A stretch of 64,000 nt of DNA, taken from NCBI GenBank assembly GCA_013205245.1, contig JABMNH010000018.1, forward strand, positions 1-64,000, written 5' to 3'. The notes beneath the pieces were generated by a model. That model did not search any database. It was given only the letters and a program-made list of their open reading frames with translations, and was not told the origin of the DNA. Both the position numbers and the translations under genes were made by a program. Origin of the DNA: Flavobacteriales bacterium. GTDB taxonomy: Bacteria; Bacteroidota; Bacteroidia; Flavobacteriales; Flavobacteriaceae. Shown in pieces: positions 1-10,174 of this stretch (position 1 is the stretch's first letter; each line of letters begins with the position of its first letter).

Positions 1-138
1 AGAACAGAAGAGACGAGCCCTAAAAATGCCACACTTTATTTTAGTATTTTATTAGAAACACAAGATTTAATAAATGCTTTAATAAATTTATTAAAACTAT
101 ATCACGACTTTTATTTAAACGAGAAAAAGCAATCTTAA
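1..138 (+). CDS. C-terminal end of a CDS truncated by the window start (product not identifiable)
   Basis: Frame 1 open from base 1 to TAA at 136-138: RTEETSPKNATLYFSILLETQDLINALINLLKLYHDFYLNEKKQS*; followed by a terminator hairpin. Confidence 0.6.
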   Translation, partial: RTEETSPKNATLYFSILLETQDLINALINLLKLYHDFYLNEKKQS

Positions 139-153
139 GATAGATTTTAAGTT

Positions 154-189
154 AAAAAAGCCTCAAATTTACAATTTGAGGCTTTTTTT
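154..189. terminator. Bidirectional intrinsic terminator between convergent genes
   Basis: AAAAAAGCCTCAAATTTACAATTTGAGGCTTTTTTT: perfect stem with A-tract and T-tract. Confidence 0.9.
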
Positions 190-1036
190 ATAAAGCTACA
201 ACGCTATTTATTTTTCCTGGCAACAAGCTTTTAAGTGTGTTTTCAATACCATTTTTTAAAGTTACGGTAGAAGAAGGGCATCCACTACAAGCACCTTTTA
301 AAATTACTTTAACAATATGACTGTCTGAATCATAAGAATCGAAGATAATGTTACCGCCATCTGCCATAACAGCGGGTTTAATATATTCGTCTAAAATGGC
401 AATAATTTCCTTTGAAATGTCATCTAAATCTTCAGGGTTTTTAGTATTAGCAATTTCTTCAGTTTCAACAATAGTTAAAGGCACTAAATTAAATTTAATA
501 TAATTTCGTATTTCGTGCATAATACCTTGCCAATCGGTTTGTGAATCTTTTGTAATTGATATATAATTTTGTTCTACAAATACACTTTTAACAAAACTAA
601 AATCAAAAAGAGAGGCAATAAATGGATGGTTTTTGGCTTGCAAGGCGTTCATAAATTCAAGATCGGTATCCTTTAAAATCAATTTATTTGTCACAAATTT
701 CATCACATCTGGATTTGGTGTGCTTTCTGCATAAACTTCTACAGGCGTTTCTGTGATTGCGTTAAAGAGTTTGTTGTTTTGTTTAAAATAGTCTTCAATA
801 ACAATTTTCAACTCCTCTTGAACATCTACCCAATCTATAATATCAACTTTTTGTAAAGCAATAAAATTGGCACTAATAAGTACTTTTGTGATAAAAGGCA
901 ATTGCACTAATTGAGAGGCAAGAGGCGAACTTAAATCGTCTTTTTCTTTAGAAAATTCAAAGCTACCTTGCGTAAGTATTTTTTGCGATTCAAATTTTAT
1001 AACAGAGCTGTCTTTAGTATTTATAATTTTAAACAT
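188..1036 (-). CDS. NifU-like Fe-S scaffold protein (two Nfu_N-like domains plus C-terminal NifU CxxC domain)
   Basis: C-terminal VMADGGNIIFDSYD...LKGACSGCPSSTVTLKNGIE is the NifU C-terminal signature. Confidence 0.9.
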   Translation of the reverse strand: MFKIINTKDSSVIKFESQKILTQGSFEFSKEKDDLSSPLASQLVQLPFITKVLISANFIALQKVDIIDWVDVQEELKIVIEDYFKQNNKLFNAITETPVEVYAESTPNPDVMKFVTNKLILKDTDLEFMNALQAKNHPFIASLFDFSFVKSVFVEQNYISITKDSQTDWQGIMHEIRNYIKFNLVPLTIVETEEIANTKNPEDLDDISKEIIAILDEYIKPAVMADGGNIIFDSYDSDSHIVKVILKGACSGCPSSTVTLKNGIENTLKSLLPGKINSVVAL

Positions 1037-1173
1037 CCTTATTTTTTTTAGAGTTTACAAAAGTAAGTTAAAAAAAGTATTAAGCAGATAAGTTAATCTT
1101 TAATAGCCTATTCTTGATTAAAAACATTTATATTTGGTTCTTAATTTCTGATATAATTATTACTGAATTAATA

Positions 1174-2142
1174 ATGAAAAAAATACTTTGTTTATTTTTT
1201 ATGCTGTCAATGTTTGCCTTAAGGGCTCAAGAAACGCTGCCAGTTTATTCAGATTATTTATCAGATAATATTTATTTGCTTCACCCTGCTGCTGCTGGTA
1301 TTGGTAGCTGTTCTAAATTGAGGATTACTCACCGCCAACAATGGACAAACAGTTCAGATTTCCCATCCTTACAAACATTAAGTTTTCACACTAAAGTAGG
1401 TGATAAAACAGGTTTGGGTTTTATTTTTTTTAATGACAGAAATGGATTTCATTCGCAAACAGGTTTTCAAGGCACTTATGCCTACCATGTTTTATTAGGA
1501 AATAATTACCGCGTTTTTAATCAATTATCGTTTGCACTGTCTGCTTCTTTTGTAGAAAACTCTATAGACGAACGCACATTTAACACTACAGATCCTGCAA
1601 TATCTGGAATTATTAGAAATTCAAATTATTTTAATGCCGATTTTGGCATGGCTTATCATTATAGAGGCATGTCATCTTATTTTTCTGTAAAAAACATACT
1701 TTTAAGCGACAGAACTTTGTTAAACTCTGATTTTGAATCTTTCAACTTACGACGTTATGTTGCTTCTGTTGGTTATTATTTTGGAAAAGATAAAGAGTGG
1801 CAATTAGAACCGACTATTCTTGGCCAATATATTGAGCGCACAAAAGAAAGTTTTGTGGATTTTAATTTAAAAGCCTATAAAAAGTTAGACAACAATAATT
1901 TATTATGGGTTGCACTATCTTACCGTAAGAGTTTTGATAAAAATGCACTTCAAAAATTTCAACAAATAACACCTATAGTAGGTTTAAATTTTGGCCCTTT
2001 TATAGCTTCTTACACCTACACCCAACAGATAGGCGATTTGGTTCTTGATGCTGGCGGATACCATCAATTTACTATTGGTGTTAATTTATGGTGTAGAACT
2101 GTACGTGCTGCTTCTTGTCCTAATATTAATTCGTATTATTAG
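1174..2142 (+). CDS. PorP/SprF family type IX secretion system-associated outer membrane protein
   Basis: Signal peptide MKKILCLFFMLSMFALRAQ, then YSDYLSDNIYLLHPAAAGIGSCSKLRITHRQQW typical of PorP/SprF; start moved to internal Met of the 1114 ORF. Confidence 0.85.
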   Translation: MKKILCLFFMLSMFALRAQETLPVYSDYLSDNIYLLHPAAAGIGSCSKLRITHRQQWTNSSDFPSLQTLSFHTKVGDKTGLGFIFFNDRNGFHSQTGFQGTYAYHVLLGNNYRVFNQLSFALSASFVENSIDERTFNTTDPAISGIIRNSNYFNADFGMAYHYRGMSSYFSVKNILLSDRTLLNSDFESFNLRRYVASVGYYFGKDKEWQLEPTILGQYIERTKESFVDFNLKAYKKLDNNNLLWVALSYRKSFDKNALQKFQQITPIVGLNFGPFIASYTYTQQIGDLVLDAGGYHQFTIGVNLWCRTVRAASCPNINSYY

Positions 2143-2148
2143 TTTATA

Positions 2149-2658
2149 ATGTTAATTAAAACCCTTTTAGGGAAAACACCTCAATACGGTAAGTCTTGTT
2201 ATTTTTCTGAAAATGCTACCCTTGTTGGCGATGTTATTTTGGGAGATTATTGTAGTGTTTGGTTTAATGCCGTTGTAAGAGGCGATGTTAATTTTATTAA
2301 AATTGGCAATAAGGTAAACATTCAAGATGGCGCTATTATTCATTGTACCTATAAAAAATATCCTACAATAATAGGTAATAATGTTTCTATTGGGCATAAC
2401 GCTATGGTTCACGGATGCGTTATTAATGATAATGTTTTAATTGGTATGGGCGCCATTGTTATGGATGACTGTACAGTAGAATCTAATGTTATTGTTGCTG
2501 CAGGAGCCGTAGTTACACAACACACAACTTTAGAATCTGGATTTCTATATGCAGGTGTCCCTGCCAAAAAAATAAAACCACTTGATCAAAACCTAATAAC
2601 AGGCGAAATTGAACGCATTGCAGATAATTATATAAAATACGCCAGTTGGTATAAATAG
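2149..2658 (+). CDS. Gamma carbonic anhydrase family protein (left-handed beta-helix)
   Basis: VRGDVNFIKIGNKVNIQDGAIIHCTYKKYPTIIGNNVSIGHNAMVHGC hexapeptide repeats. Confidence 0.9.
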   Translation: MLIKTLLGKTPQYGKSCYFSENATLVGDVILGDYCSVWFNAVVRGDVNFIKIGNKVNIQDGAIIHCTYKKYPTIIGNNVSIGHNAMVHGCVINDNVLIGMGAIVMDDCTVESNVIVAAGAVVTQHTTLESGFLYAGVPAKKIKPLDQNLITGEIERIADNYIKYASWYK

Positions 2659-2660
2659 AT

Positions 2661-3452
2661 TCAAAAATCTAGTGCATCTATTTGAATATGAGATTGGGGA
2701 TTTACCAGCCTTTTTAGAACAGCAATATCTGAATTACAATAAAACTGATGTTGCACATTTATGTTATGTTGATTCTTTAAATTATGGGTAATTAAAACAC
2801 GTTCTAGTTGTTTAGCCACAGCCAATCCAGAATCTATCAGCGTAACATCATCACCCACAATAGTTTTAATTTGAGGTATTAAATAGGGGTAATGTGTGCA
2901 TCCCAAAACCAAACAATCTATGTTTTTTTTAAGCATTGGTTTTAGATATTTTGAAAGTAAGGCGAAGGTTTCTTTTGAATCGATTAGACCACTTTCTATA
3001 AGTTCTACCAATCCGTCACCATTTTGTTCATGAATTGTAATGTCTTTCGAAATGTTTTCTAAGGTTTTGTAAAACAGCTCACTACTCAATGTACCTTGCG
3101 TGGCTAAAATGCCAATATTTTGAGTTATGGTTTTAAGCGCCGCAGGTTTAATAGCGGGTTCAATACCTATAAAAGGGATGTCTTTATAAGTTTTTCTTAA
3201 ATAGCTAATGGCATTTGTAGTAGCCGTATTACAGGCCAAAACAATAACTTTACAGCCTTTGCTTAATAAAAGATCTGTGTTCTTAATACTAAGATTTATA
3301 ATGTCTTGTTTAGACCTTTTTCCGTAAGGCGCATTTTTTGAATCGGCAAGATATATTGTACTTTCATTTGGTAAAAGCATGTTTATTTCTTTCCAAATAG
3401 AAGTACCTCCAATACCAGAATCAAAAAGACCAATAGGATTTGAATGTTTCAT
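2661..3452 (-). CDS. murI: Glutamate racemase
   Basis: IGLFDSGIGGTSIWKEI, VLACNTATTNAI, LVLGCTHYPYL motifs; start set at MKHSNPIG rather than ORF start. Confidence 0.95.
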   Translation of the reverse strand: MKHSNPIGLFDSGIGGTSIWKEINMLLPNESTIYLADSKNAPYGKRSKQDIINLSIKNTDLLLSKGCKVIVLACNTATTNAISYLRKTYKDIPFIGIEPAIKPAALKTITQNIGILATQGTLSSELFYKTLENISKDITIHEQNGDGLVELIESGLIDSKETFALLSKYLKPMLKKNIDCLVLGCTHYPYLIPQIKTIVGDDVTLIDSGLAVAKQLERVLITHNLKNQHNINVQHQFYCNSDIAVLKRLVNPQSHIQIDALDF

Positions 3453-3470
3453 AGCTAAAGGTACAAAAGT

Positions 3471-3500
3471 AAAAAAGCCCACTGAGAGTGGGATTTTTTT
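3471..3500 (-). terminator. Putative intrinsic terminator between ompH paralog and murI
   Basis: AAAAAAGCCCACTGAGAGTGGGATTTTTTT hairpin. Confidence 0.65.
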
Positions 3501-3521
3501 ATAGCTTAAAAAATATTTTTA

Positions 3522-4028
3522 TTATTTAACGCCTAATTTAGCTTTTACAGCAGCTAAAATATCATCGCCTTCAAAAACCAAAAGACCTTTACCAGGAGCT
3601 GCATCAAATACATATTTAATACCTTTGGCTTTAGCCACATCTTGAATAGCAGTTTGAGCTCTTTCAAGAATAGGTTTTAATAAGTCTTGTTGTTTTTGTT
3701 GCAATTCTTTATCGGCTGTTTGTGCGTATAACTGTAATTTTCTTTGTAAGTCTTGCACTTCTTTTTGACGGAGCGCATTTTCTTCTTCAGTTTTACTTTC
3801 TTGTTCTTTACCGTATTTTAAATACTTTGCTTGCAAAGCATTTTGTTGAATTTTGTATTCTGTGTCGTAAGTCTGACTTAATTTTTTTAATTCAGCTTGC
3901 ATGGCTTTAGTTTCTGGTAAAGAAGCTATTAATTCATCACTGTTAATATGACCAATCTTTACTTGGGCATTAGCACTAAAGCTTAAAAATAATACGGTTA
4001 CTACTACTAATAATTTAATCTGTTTCAT
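3522..4028 (-). CDS. OmpH/Skp family periplasmic chaperone
   Basis: Signal peptide then KIGHINSDELIASLPETKAMQAELKKLSQ...; coiled-coil; downstream of bamA. Confidence 0.92.
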   Translation of the reverse strand: MKQIKLLVVVTVLFLSFSANAQVKIGHINSDELIASLPETKAMQAELKKLSQTYDTEYKIQQNALQAKYLKYGKEQESKTEEENALRQKEVQDLQRKLQLYAQTADKELQQKQQDLLKPILERAQTAIQDVAKAKGIKYVFDAAPGKGLLVFEGDDILAAVKAKLGVK

Positions 4029-4052
4029 TGTCTTCGTTAATAATTGTTAATA

Positions 4053-5111
4053 CTAATTGTCTTTTTTTGTTTGTTTTGCAGAGTCCTGTTTTTGAATAAT
4101 CTCTTCTTTGTGTTTATTTATTTCTTTTAATCTGGCAGCTCTTTTGTCTGCTGCTGCTTTTCTATCGGCTTCTTTTTTCTTGTCTTTGGTTTCTTTAATT
4201 AAACGTATCTTTTCTAACATTAATTCACGTTTGGCATTTCTATCTTCTATGCGTTTTAAAATTTTATCAGATGGTGTGTCTATAAGAACAGCATCATCTT
4301 TAATTTTTTGTATGGTAGTTGTTGCGCTAATAGAATCTTTAGGTTGATCTAAATCTATATCGTCTCCAAGTGTTTCAATAGTTTCAGCTATAGGTGTTGT
4401 ATCATTTACATTTACAGAATCTTTAGGCTGGTCTTCTAATTTCAAAACATCTGTATTTGTTTTTACATAAGTAGGTTTTCTACTTTCGGGTCTTTTTCTT
4501 GTATTCTTTTTAAGAATAGGATTTGAAACGATTGCTTTTTTAGATTTTTTAGAGCGTTTACTTCTGGCTTCTTTTGCTTTTTGTTTTTGAACGCGCACAA
4601 TGCTATTCACAACCAAATCGCTTATGTCGTAGCTTTTATTAGTATAAAGTAGAATTAAATCGCTGCTTTTGTCTAAAACAAAATCGTAACGTTTTTTTAC
4701 TGCAATTTCTTGGATGGCATTATAAACCTTGTCTTGAATGGGTTGTACCAAAAGTTTGCGATACAAATATAAATCGCCTTTAGGTCCAAAATAAGCTTGT
4801 TGCAATTGTTGGTATTCTAATTCTTTATAGTAAATATCGTCTTCTCTTTCTTGGATGAGCTCTTCGGTAAGTAAAGCTTTTTCGTTGATAAAATCTTTTT
4901 TAATCATGGCGATTTCATCCTTTTCACGATCTAAACGTCTTTCCCATGTTTTAACTTTTGTGTCTAATTGATTTTGAGCTTGCACATAATCTGGAATATT
5001 TTCTAGAACAAAAGCCATATCAATATACGCCACACGTTGTGCCTTTTGCGCAAAACTTAACTGACTTACAAAAGTCAAAATAAGCAATATGAAGATGTGT
5101 TTTTTATACAT
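4053..5111 (-). CDS. OmpH/Skp family protein with long Lys/Arg/Glu-rich C-terminal extension
   Basis: RVAYIDMAFVLENIPDYVQAQNQLDTKVKTWERRLDREKDEI Skp-like domain followed by ~170 residues of charged low-complexity. Confidence 0.88.
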   Translation of the reverse strand: MYKKHIFILLILTFVSQLSFAQKAQRVAYIDMAFVLENIPDYVQAQNQLDTKVKTWERRLDREKDEIAMIKKDFINEKALLTEELIQEREDDIYYKELEYQQLQQAYFGPKGDLYLYRKLLVQPIQDKVYNAIQEIAVKKRYDFVLDKSSDLILLYTNKSYDISDLVVNSIVRVQKQKAKEARSKRSKKSKKAIVSNPILKKNTRKRPESRKPTYVKTNTDVLKLEDQPKDSVNVNDTTPIAETIETLGDDIDLDQPKDSISATTTIQKIKDDAVLIDTPSDKILKRIEDRNAKRELMLEKIRLIKETKDKKKEADRKAAADKRAARLKEINKHKEEIIQKQDSAKQTKKDN

Positions 5112-5177
5112 AATTTGTTTCTCTATACTTTAGAAAAATTCGTGCCAAAATTATACACAGGCAAATATACTATTTTT

Positions 5178-7742
5178 TTAAAATTGTTGTCCAATAATAA
5201 AATGTGTTTGCCAACCAGATTTAATATTTGTGCCAGGAATGTTGTCTAATCCATTACCAAAATCAATTCCTAACAATCCGAATGCTGGCATAAATATTCT
5301 AATACCAAAGCCATAAGACCGTTTTAACTCAAAAGGTTTATAATTTATAAATCCATCATAAGAATTACCACCTTCCATAAAGGCTAATCCATAAATAGAA
5401 GCTGATGGTTTTAATGTTAATGGATAACGTAATTCGAATCCAAATTTATTATAAACAGTACCACCAAAGCTAGAAGATAAACTAGAATTAGGATAGCCAC
5501 GTAAACCAATTGTTTCTCTGCCATCAAATTGACCAGAAGCCAAACCATCGCCACCCACATAAAAACGTTCAAAAGGAGAATCGCCAATTGTGTGATTGTA
5601 AGCGCCTAAAAAGCCAAATTCTGCATTAGACATAAGCACTAATTTATCTACAAGAGATGTGTACCATTTAGCTTTAAAAGAGGCTTTGTAATACTCTAAC
5701 CATTTCAATTTTTCTTCTTGAGTGGCATTGGTATAATCTTTTTTATTGAATGATGAATAAGGCAGGGTAAATTTAAAGCCTAAGTTAAAATCTGATCCCC
5801 CAGTAGGGAAAACAGGATTTACACGTGTGTTATTTCTTCCAAAATTTACTGAAAAATTAAGGTTGTTAGAAGTGCCATTTGTAAAATTAAATGTTGATAC
5901 AGGAAAGTTTTGTAAATTAAATTGTTGGAAACTAACAGAAGTTGATAATTGGAAAAAATCATCGGGCCAGTCTAAACGTTGACCAAGACCGAGGGTAGCT
6001 CCAGTAATATTTAATTTCTGATTTTTGTTTACGCTATTTGAAGTAAAATCTGATCTAAATTGAGTAGAACTATAAACAGAAAAAGAAAGAGATTTAGGAC
6101 GTTTGCTACCATTTAACCAAGGTTCTGAAAACGAGAAACTATAAGTGTTAAAAAACCGGCTGGTTTGTAAACGCAGTGATAATGATTGTCCATCACCCAT
6201 AGGTAATGGTTTGTATTCTTTTTTATTGAAAAGGTTTTTTATTGAAAAGTTGTTGAATGACAAACCTAAAGTACCTATAAAAGTATTCCCGCCAAAACCA
6301 CCTTGTAATTCAATTTGGCTAGATCCTTTTTCGGCAACACTATATTCGATATCAACTGTTTTGTCAGTAAAATTTGGTTGCACATCTGGCACAATGTTTT
6401 CGGCATCAAAAAAGCCCATTTGTCCAATTTCTCTAATAGTTCTTATAATATCACTTTTACTAAATAAATTACCAGGTATGGTGCGGATATTTCTAAAAAT
6501 AACATGGTCATTCGTTCTGTCATTACCCACTACGGTAATTTTTTTAACATGTGCTGGTTTGTCTTCGCGGATGCGAATTTCTATGTCTATACTGTCTTTT
6601 GTAACTCTTGTTTCAACTGGCATAACATTAGAAAACAAATAGCCATTATTTAGATATATAGTAGATAAATCTTCAGAGTCTGGCTTACCATCACCACTCA
6701 CACGTTCTTTTAATAATTTACCATTGTAAATCATCCCTTTCTCTAACTTTAAGAAGCCTTTAAGTTGGGCGTCTGTATAAACAGAATTTCCTAAAAAGCG
6801 AATGTCTCCAAAATAATAACGGTTACCTTCTGTAAGTGTGATGTCTAAATTAATGGTGTTATCTTTATTCCAAGAAATAGAATCTTTTAATATTTGCGCA
6901 TCACGATAGCCTTTTTCGCTATAAGTATCAATAATATTCTCTAAATCTTCGGTGTATTTTTCTTTAATATATTTTGAAGATGAGAATATGTGAAGCGGAT
7001 TTTTTTGTTTTGTTTTCTTAAGTAGTTTACGCAACCTATTTGCACTAAAATGTTCGTTTCCGTGAAAACGCACATTTTTAATTTTAATTTTTGAGCCTTT
7101 ATCTATATTAACCAACACTTTTTCTAAATCTACTTTTGAGGTATCTTTTTTAGTGTTGATGGTTACTTTAGCTTTTAAAAAACCTTTTTCGCGGTACTTT
7201 TTTTCGATATAATTTTTAGAAGTAGTAATCAGGTTTTCGGTAAGCATAGCACCCGTTTTAAGTTTGGTATCATCTCTTAAATCATCGCCTTTAGATTTTT
7301 TAATCCCTTTAAATGTAACGATACTGGCTTTAGGTAATTCTTTTACATAAAAGAGAAGATTTACAACACCTTTATCATCAATGCCAGTTACATAAACATC
7401 TACGTTGCTAAACAAATCTGAATTCCAAAGTTTTTTGATAGAACTTGTAAGTTTGTCGCCAGGCAATTTAATTTTTTGACCAACAATAAGACCCGTATAA
7501 ACAAGAATGGCTTGTTCGCTAAATTTATTATTTCCTTTAATAGAAATACTTCCCAATGTGTAATTTTTGCTTTTTACAAAAACAACACTGTCTTTAACCT
7601 TTATATTAAGAGAATCAACAGCCGTATTTACCGAAGTATTTAGGGAGTCTTTTGTTTGTAAGGTTGAAGTGTTATCTTGGGCAAAAAGGGCGATGTTTAA
7701 TCCTACAAAAAGGAAAAATAATGGTATTGTTTTTCTAGTCAT
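5178..7742 (-). CDS. bamA: Outer membrane protein assembly factor BamA
   Basis: POTRA repeats (YTLGSISIKGNNKFSEQAI...) and C-terminal beta-barrel ending FIIGQQF; start assigned at MTRKTIPLFFLFVG, overlapping uppS stop by 8 nt. Confidence 0.95.
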   Translation of the reverse strand: MTRKTIPLFFLFVGLNIALFAQDNTSTLQTKDSLNTSVNTAVDSLNIKVKDSVVFVKSKNYTLGSISIKGNNKFSEQAILVYTGLIVGQKIKLPGDKLTSSIKKLWNSDLFSNVDVYVTGIDDKGVVNLLFYVKELPKASIVTFKGIKKSKGDDLRDDTKLKTGAMLTENLITTSKNYIEKKYREKGFLKAKVTINTKKDTSKVDLEKVLVNIDKGSKIKIKNVRFHGNEHFSANRLRKLLKKTKQKNPLHIFSSSKYIKEKYTEDLENIIDTYSEKGYRDAQILKDSISWNKDNTINLDITLTEGNRYYFGDIRFLGNSVYTDAQLKGFLKLEKGMIYNGKLLKERVSGDGKPDSEDLSTIYLNNGYLFSNVMPVETRVTKDSIDIEIRIREDKPAHVKKITVVGNDRTNDHVIFRNIRTIPGNLFSKSDIIRTIREIGQMGFFDAENIVPDVQPNFTDKTVDIEYSVAEKGSSQIELQGGFGGNTFIGTLGLSFNNFSIKNLFNKKEYKPLPMGDGQSLSLRLQTSRFFNTYSFSFSEPWLNGSKRPKSLSFSVYSSTQFRSDFTSNSVNKNQKLNITGATLGLGQRLDWPDDFFQLSTSVSFQQFNLQNFPVSTFNFTNGTSNNLNFSVNFGRNNTRVNPVFPTGGSDFNLGFKFTLPYSSFNKKDYTNATQEEKLKWLEYYKASFKAKWYTSLVDKLVLMSNAEFGFLGAYNHTIGDSPFERFYVGGDGLASGQFDGRETIGLRGYPNSSLSSSFGGTVYNKFGFELRYPLTLKPSASIYGLAFMEGGNSYDGFINYKPFELKRSYGFGIRIFMPAFGLLGIDFGNGLDNIPGTNIKSGWQTHFIIGQQF

Positions 7743-8487
7743 TAGTGTTCTTAATTTGTTCGCTTGTTTTTCCAAATCTGCGTTCTCTTAGTTGATATTC
7801 TTTTATTGCTTGGAAAAAATGTTCTTTTCTAAAATCGGGCCAGAGTGTGTCAGTAAAATAGAATTCTGCATAGGCAATTTGCCAAAGTAAAAAATTACTG
7901 ATACGTTTTTCTCCGCTAGTGCGAATCAAAAAATCAACATCGGGCAAAGTAACTGTATATAAATGATTATTTATAGTGTTTTCATCAATTTCTTCTGAAG
8001 AAAACTCATTATTAACAATCTTTTTAGAAATAATTTTGAAAGCATTAACAATTTCTTCTCTAGCACCATAATTAAGGGCTAAATTGAGTGTTAAACGTGT
8101 GTTGTTTTTTGTTTTTTCTATAACTTCTTTAAGTTCTTTTAGAACTTTTTCTGGCAACATATCTATTTTGCCAATAGTTTGTAATCTGATATTATTCTTA
8201 ACTAAAGTTTTTAATTCTTTTTTTAGAGAGCTTACTAAAATACGCATTAAAACAGATACTTCTTCTTTAGGACGGTTCCAATTTTCTGTAGAAAAAGTAT
8301 AAAGTGTAAGTGTGTTAACACCTATCTCTGCAGCAGCTTCAACAATAATTTGAACAGATTTTACACCGTTTTTATGACCAAACACACGAGGCTTTCCTTT
8401 TTGTTTAGCCCAACGGCCATTACCATCCATAATAATGGCAACATGCTGTGGGATTTTACCTTTTTGTATGTTAGAAAGCTCAGTCAT
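7735..8487 (-). CDS. uppS: Isoprenyl transferase (undecaprenyl diphosphate synthase)
   Basis: HVAIIMDGNGRWAKQKGKPRVFGHKNG; TLYTFSTENWNRP; DFLIRTSGEKRISNFLLWQIAYAEFYFTDTLWPDF. Confidence 0.97.
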   Translation of the reverse strand: MTELSNIQKGKIPQHVAIIMDGNGRWAKQKGKPRVFGHKNGVKSVQIIVEAAAEIGVNTLTLYTFSTENWNRPKEEVSVLMRILVSSLKKELKTLVKNNIRLQTIGKIDMLPEKVLKELKEVIEKTKNNTRLTLNLALNYGAREEIVNAFKIISKKIVNNEFSSEEIDENTINNHLYTVTLPDVDFLIRTSGEKRISNFLLWQIAYAEFYFTDTLWPDFRKEHFFQAIKEYQLRERRFGKTSEQIKNTND

Positions 8488-8490
8488 ATT

Positions 8491-9186
8491 TTAAAAGCTG
8501 CCAAAATAACAGGTGCGTTCTCCAAAAGCATAAACAAGACTTATACCAGTAGAAACATACCAATCTTTAGTATTGGGGTTGTTGAAATTTAATTTTTCAA
8601 TAGTCAAACCAACACTATTTTTTTTACCGCCTTCTAGATTATCTTTACTTGTATAATTGAAACGTGTTTCTATGTTAATGCCTAACCGACTGGCAATTTT
8701 AAATTTATACCCAATACCAAAAGGGAATGAGATACTGGTACTGTTTTGAAAATCTCTAAAATTTTCGGCAACTATACTGGGCGGTACTTTGTAACTAAAA
8801 GTAGCAATGTTTAAAAAAACATAGGGTGTATGCATAAATTTAAACTGATTTAAATTGTATTTAAAAAAGTTAAACTCTAAACCTATAGCAAACTCTTTGA
8901 TAGAGTTGGTGAATTTAAAAGGAATGTTTTGAAGAACAGTATTAGCCGATTCTGCATTATCTGCAGATATTTGTGCATAAGTAAATGAGTATCTTATAGC
9001 AGATTGTGGACTCATATTCCATTTGTATATAGCGCCAATACTTATGTCGTTTAGGGCTATATAATCTGATTTGCCAACATCGCCAATATAATTACTCCCA
9101 CCCAAAAAAATACCAATTTCATTGATTTGAGCAGTAGATGCTATTGTAACTAAAAGAAATACGCAAAAAATTATACTTTTTTTCAT
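8491..9186 (-). CDS. DUF6089-like outer membrane beta-barrel protein
   Basis: Signal peptide, INEIGIFLGGSNYIGDVGKSDYI; position upstream of uppS-bamA. Confidence 0.8.
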   Translation of the reverse strand: MKKSIIFCVFLLVTIASTAQINEIGIFLGGSNYIGDVGKSDYIALNDISIGAIYKWNMSPQSAIRYSFTYAQISADNAESANTVLQNIPFKFTNSIKEFAIGLEFNFFKYNLNQFKFMHTPYVFLNIATFSYKVPPSIVAENFRDFQNSTSISFPFGIGYKFKIASRLGINIETRFNYTSKDNLEGGKKNSVGLTIEKLNFNNPNTKDWYVSTGISLVYAFGERTCYFGSF

Positions 9187-9287
9187 ATCAAAAATAAGGG
9201 TGCAAATATAAGAAACTATTTGCTTAAGTAAATTATAAGTACGTGTTTTTAAAAATAACGAAATCTATGGTGTTTTGTTGCGCCAGA

Positions 9288-10172
9288 TTAATTTCTAGCA
9301 TCTCTTCCCCAAAGCATTTTTTCGCGAAGTGTTTTTAGAAAAGTTTGATTGTTAAACTGAATCATTTTAAGTTTAAAATCAGCTGTTTGAATGTAAATTT
9401 CGGTATGTTTTTCAACCGTAATTATTCTAGAATCTAACGACACTAAAAATTGTTCGCTTCTTCCAGAAACTTGTAGTTTAATTTTTGAGTCATTAGGTAT
9501 TACTAAAGGTCTTACATTTAAATTATGTGGCGCAATGGGTGTGATTACCAAACTTTTTGCGCTTGGTGTAATAACAGGTCCACCACAACTTAATGAATAA
9601 CCTGTAGAACCTGTTGGTGTTGCTACAATGAGACCATCTGCCCAATAAGAATTTAAATATTCATCATCAATAAAAGTATTAATAATAATCATTGAAGTTG
9701 AATCTTTCCTGTTTATAGCCACTTCGTTTAGGGCAAAGTTAAGGTCTTTAAAATCGTCTGAATCTGTGTTGGTATCTACCTTAAGAAGCTCACGCTCTTT
9801 TATAGAAAATTCATTTTGAATAAGCGCCTCAACAGCCTCTTTTATTTCTGTTTTTTGAACTGTTGCTAAAAAGCCCAATCGGCCAATATTAATACCTAAA
9901 ATTGGGATGTTTAAATTCCTGATAAAAGTAACGGCTTTTAAAATAGTACCATCGCCACCAATGGTAATCATTAAATCAAAGCTGGTATCTAAATCGTTAA
10001 AACCTGTAAATTGGGCATAGCTACCTTTTACATTAGTATGCTGTTTTATAGCTTCTAAAAACTCTTTTTCAACAGCAACCAAAAAATTATAATGTTTAAA
10101 ATAACCAAACAATTCTTCAATAACTTGTTTTGATTTTTTAACATCATAAAGACCGTAAAGGGCGACTTTCAT
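9288..10172 (-). CDS. nadK: NAD kinase
   Basis: ITIGGDGTILKAV, GINIGRLGFLA, ATPTGSTGYSLSCGGPV. Confidence 0.96.
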   Translation of the reverse strand: MKVALYGLYDVKKSKQVIEELFGYFKHYNFLVAVEKEFLEAIKQHTNVKGSYAQFTGFNDLDTSFDLMITIGGDGTILKAVTFIRNLNIPILGINIGRLGFLATVQKTEIKEAVEALIQNEFSIKERELLKVDTNTDSDDFKDLNFALNEVAINRKDSTSMIIINTFIDDEYLNSYWADGLIVATPTGSTGYSLSCGGPVITPSAKSLVITPIAPHNLNVRPLVIPNDSKIKLQVSGRSEQFLVSLDSRIITVEKHTEIYIQTADFKLKMIQFNNQTFLKTLREKMLWGRDARN

Positions 10173-10174
10173 AT

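Noticed and set aside
6145-6642. 165-aa plus-strand ORF inside bamA
   Set aside because: Fully antisense to a confident BamA CDS; no recognisable domain
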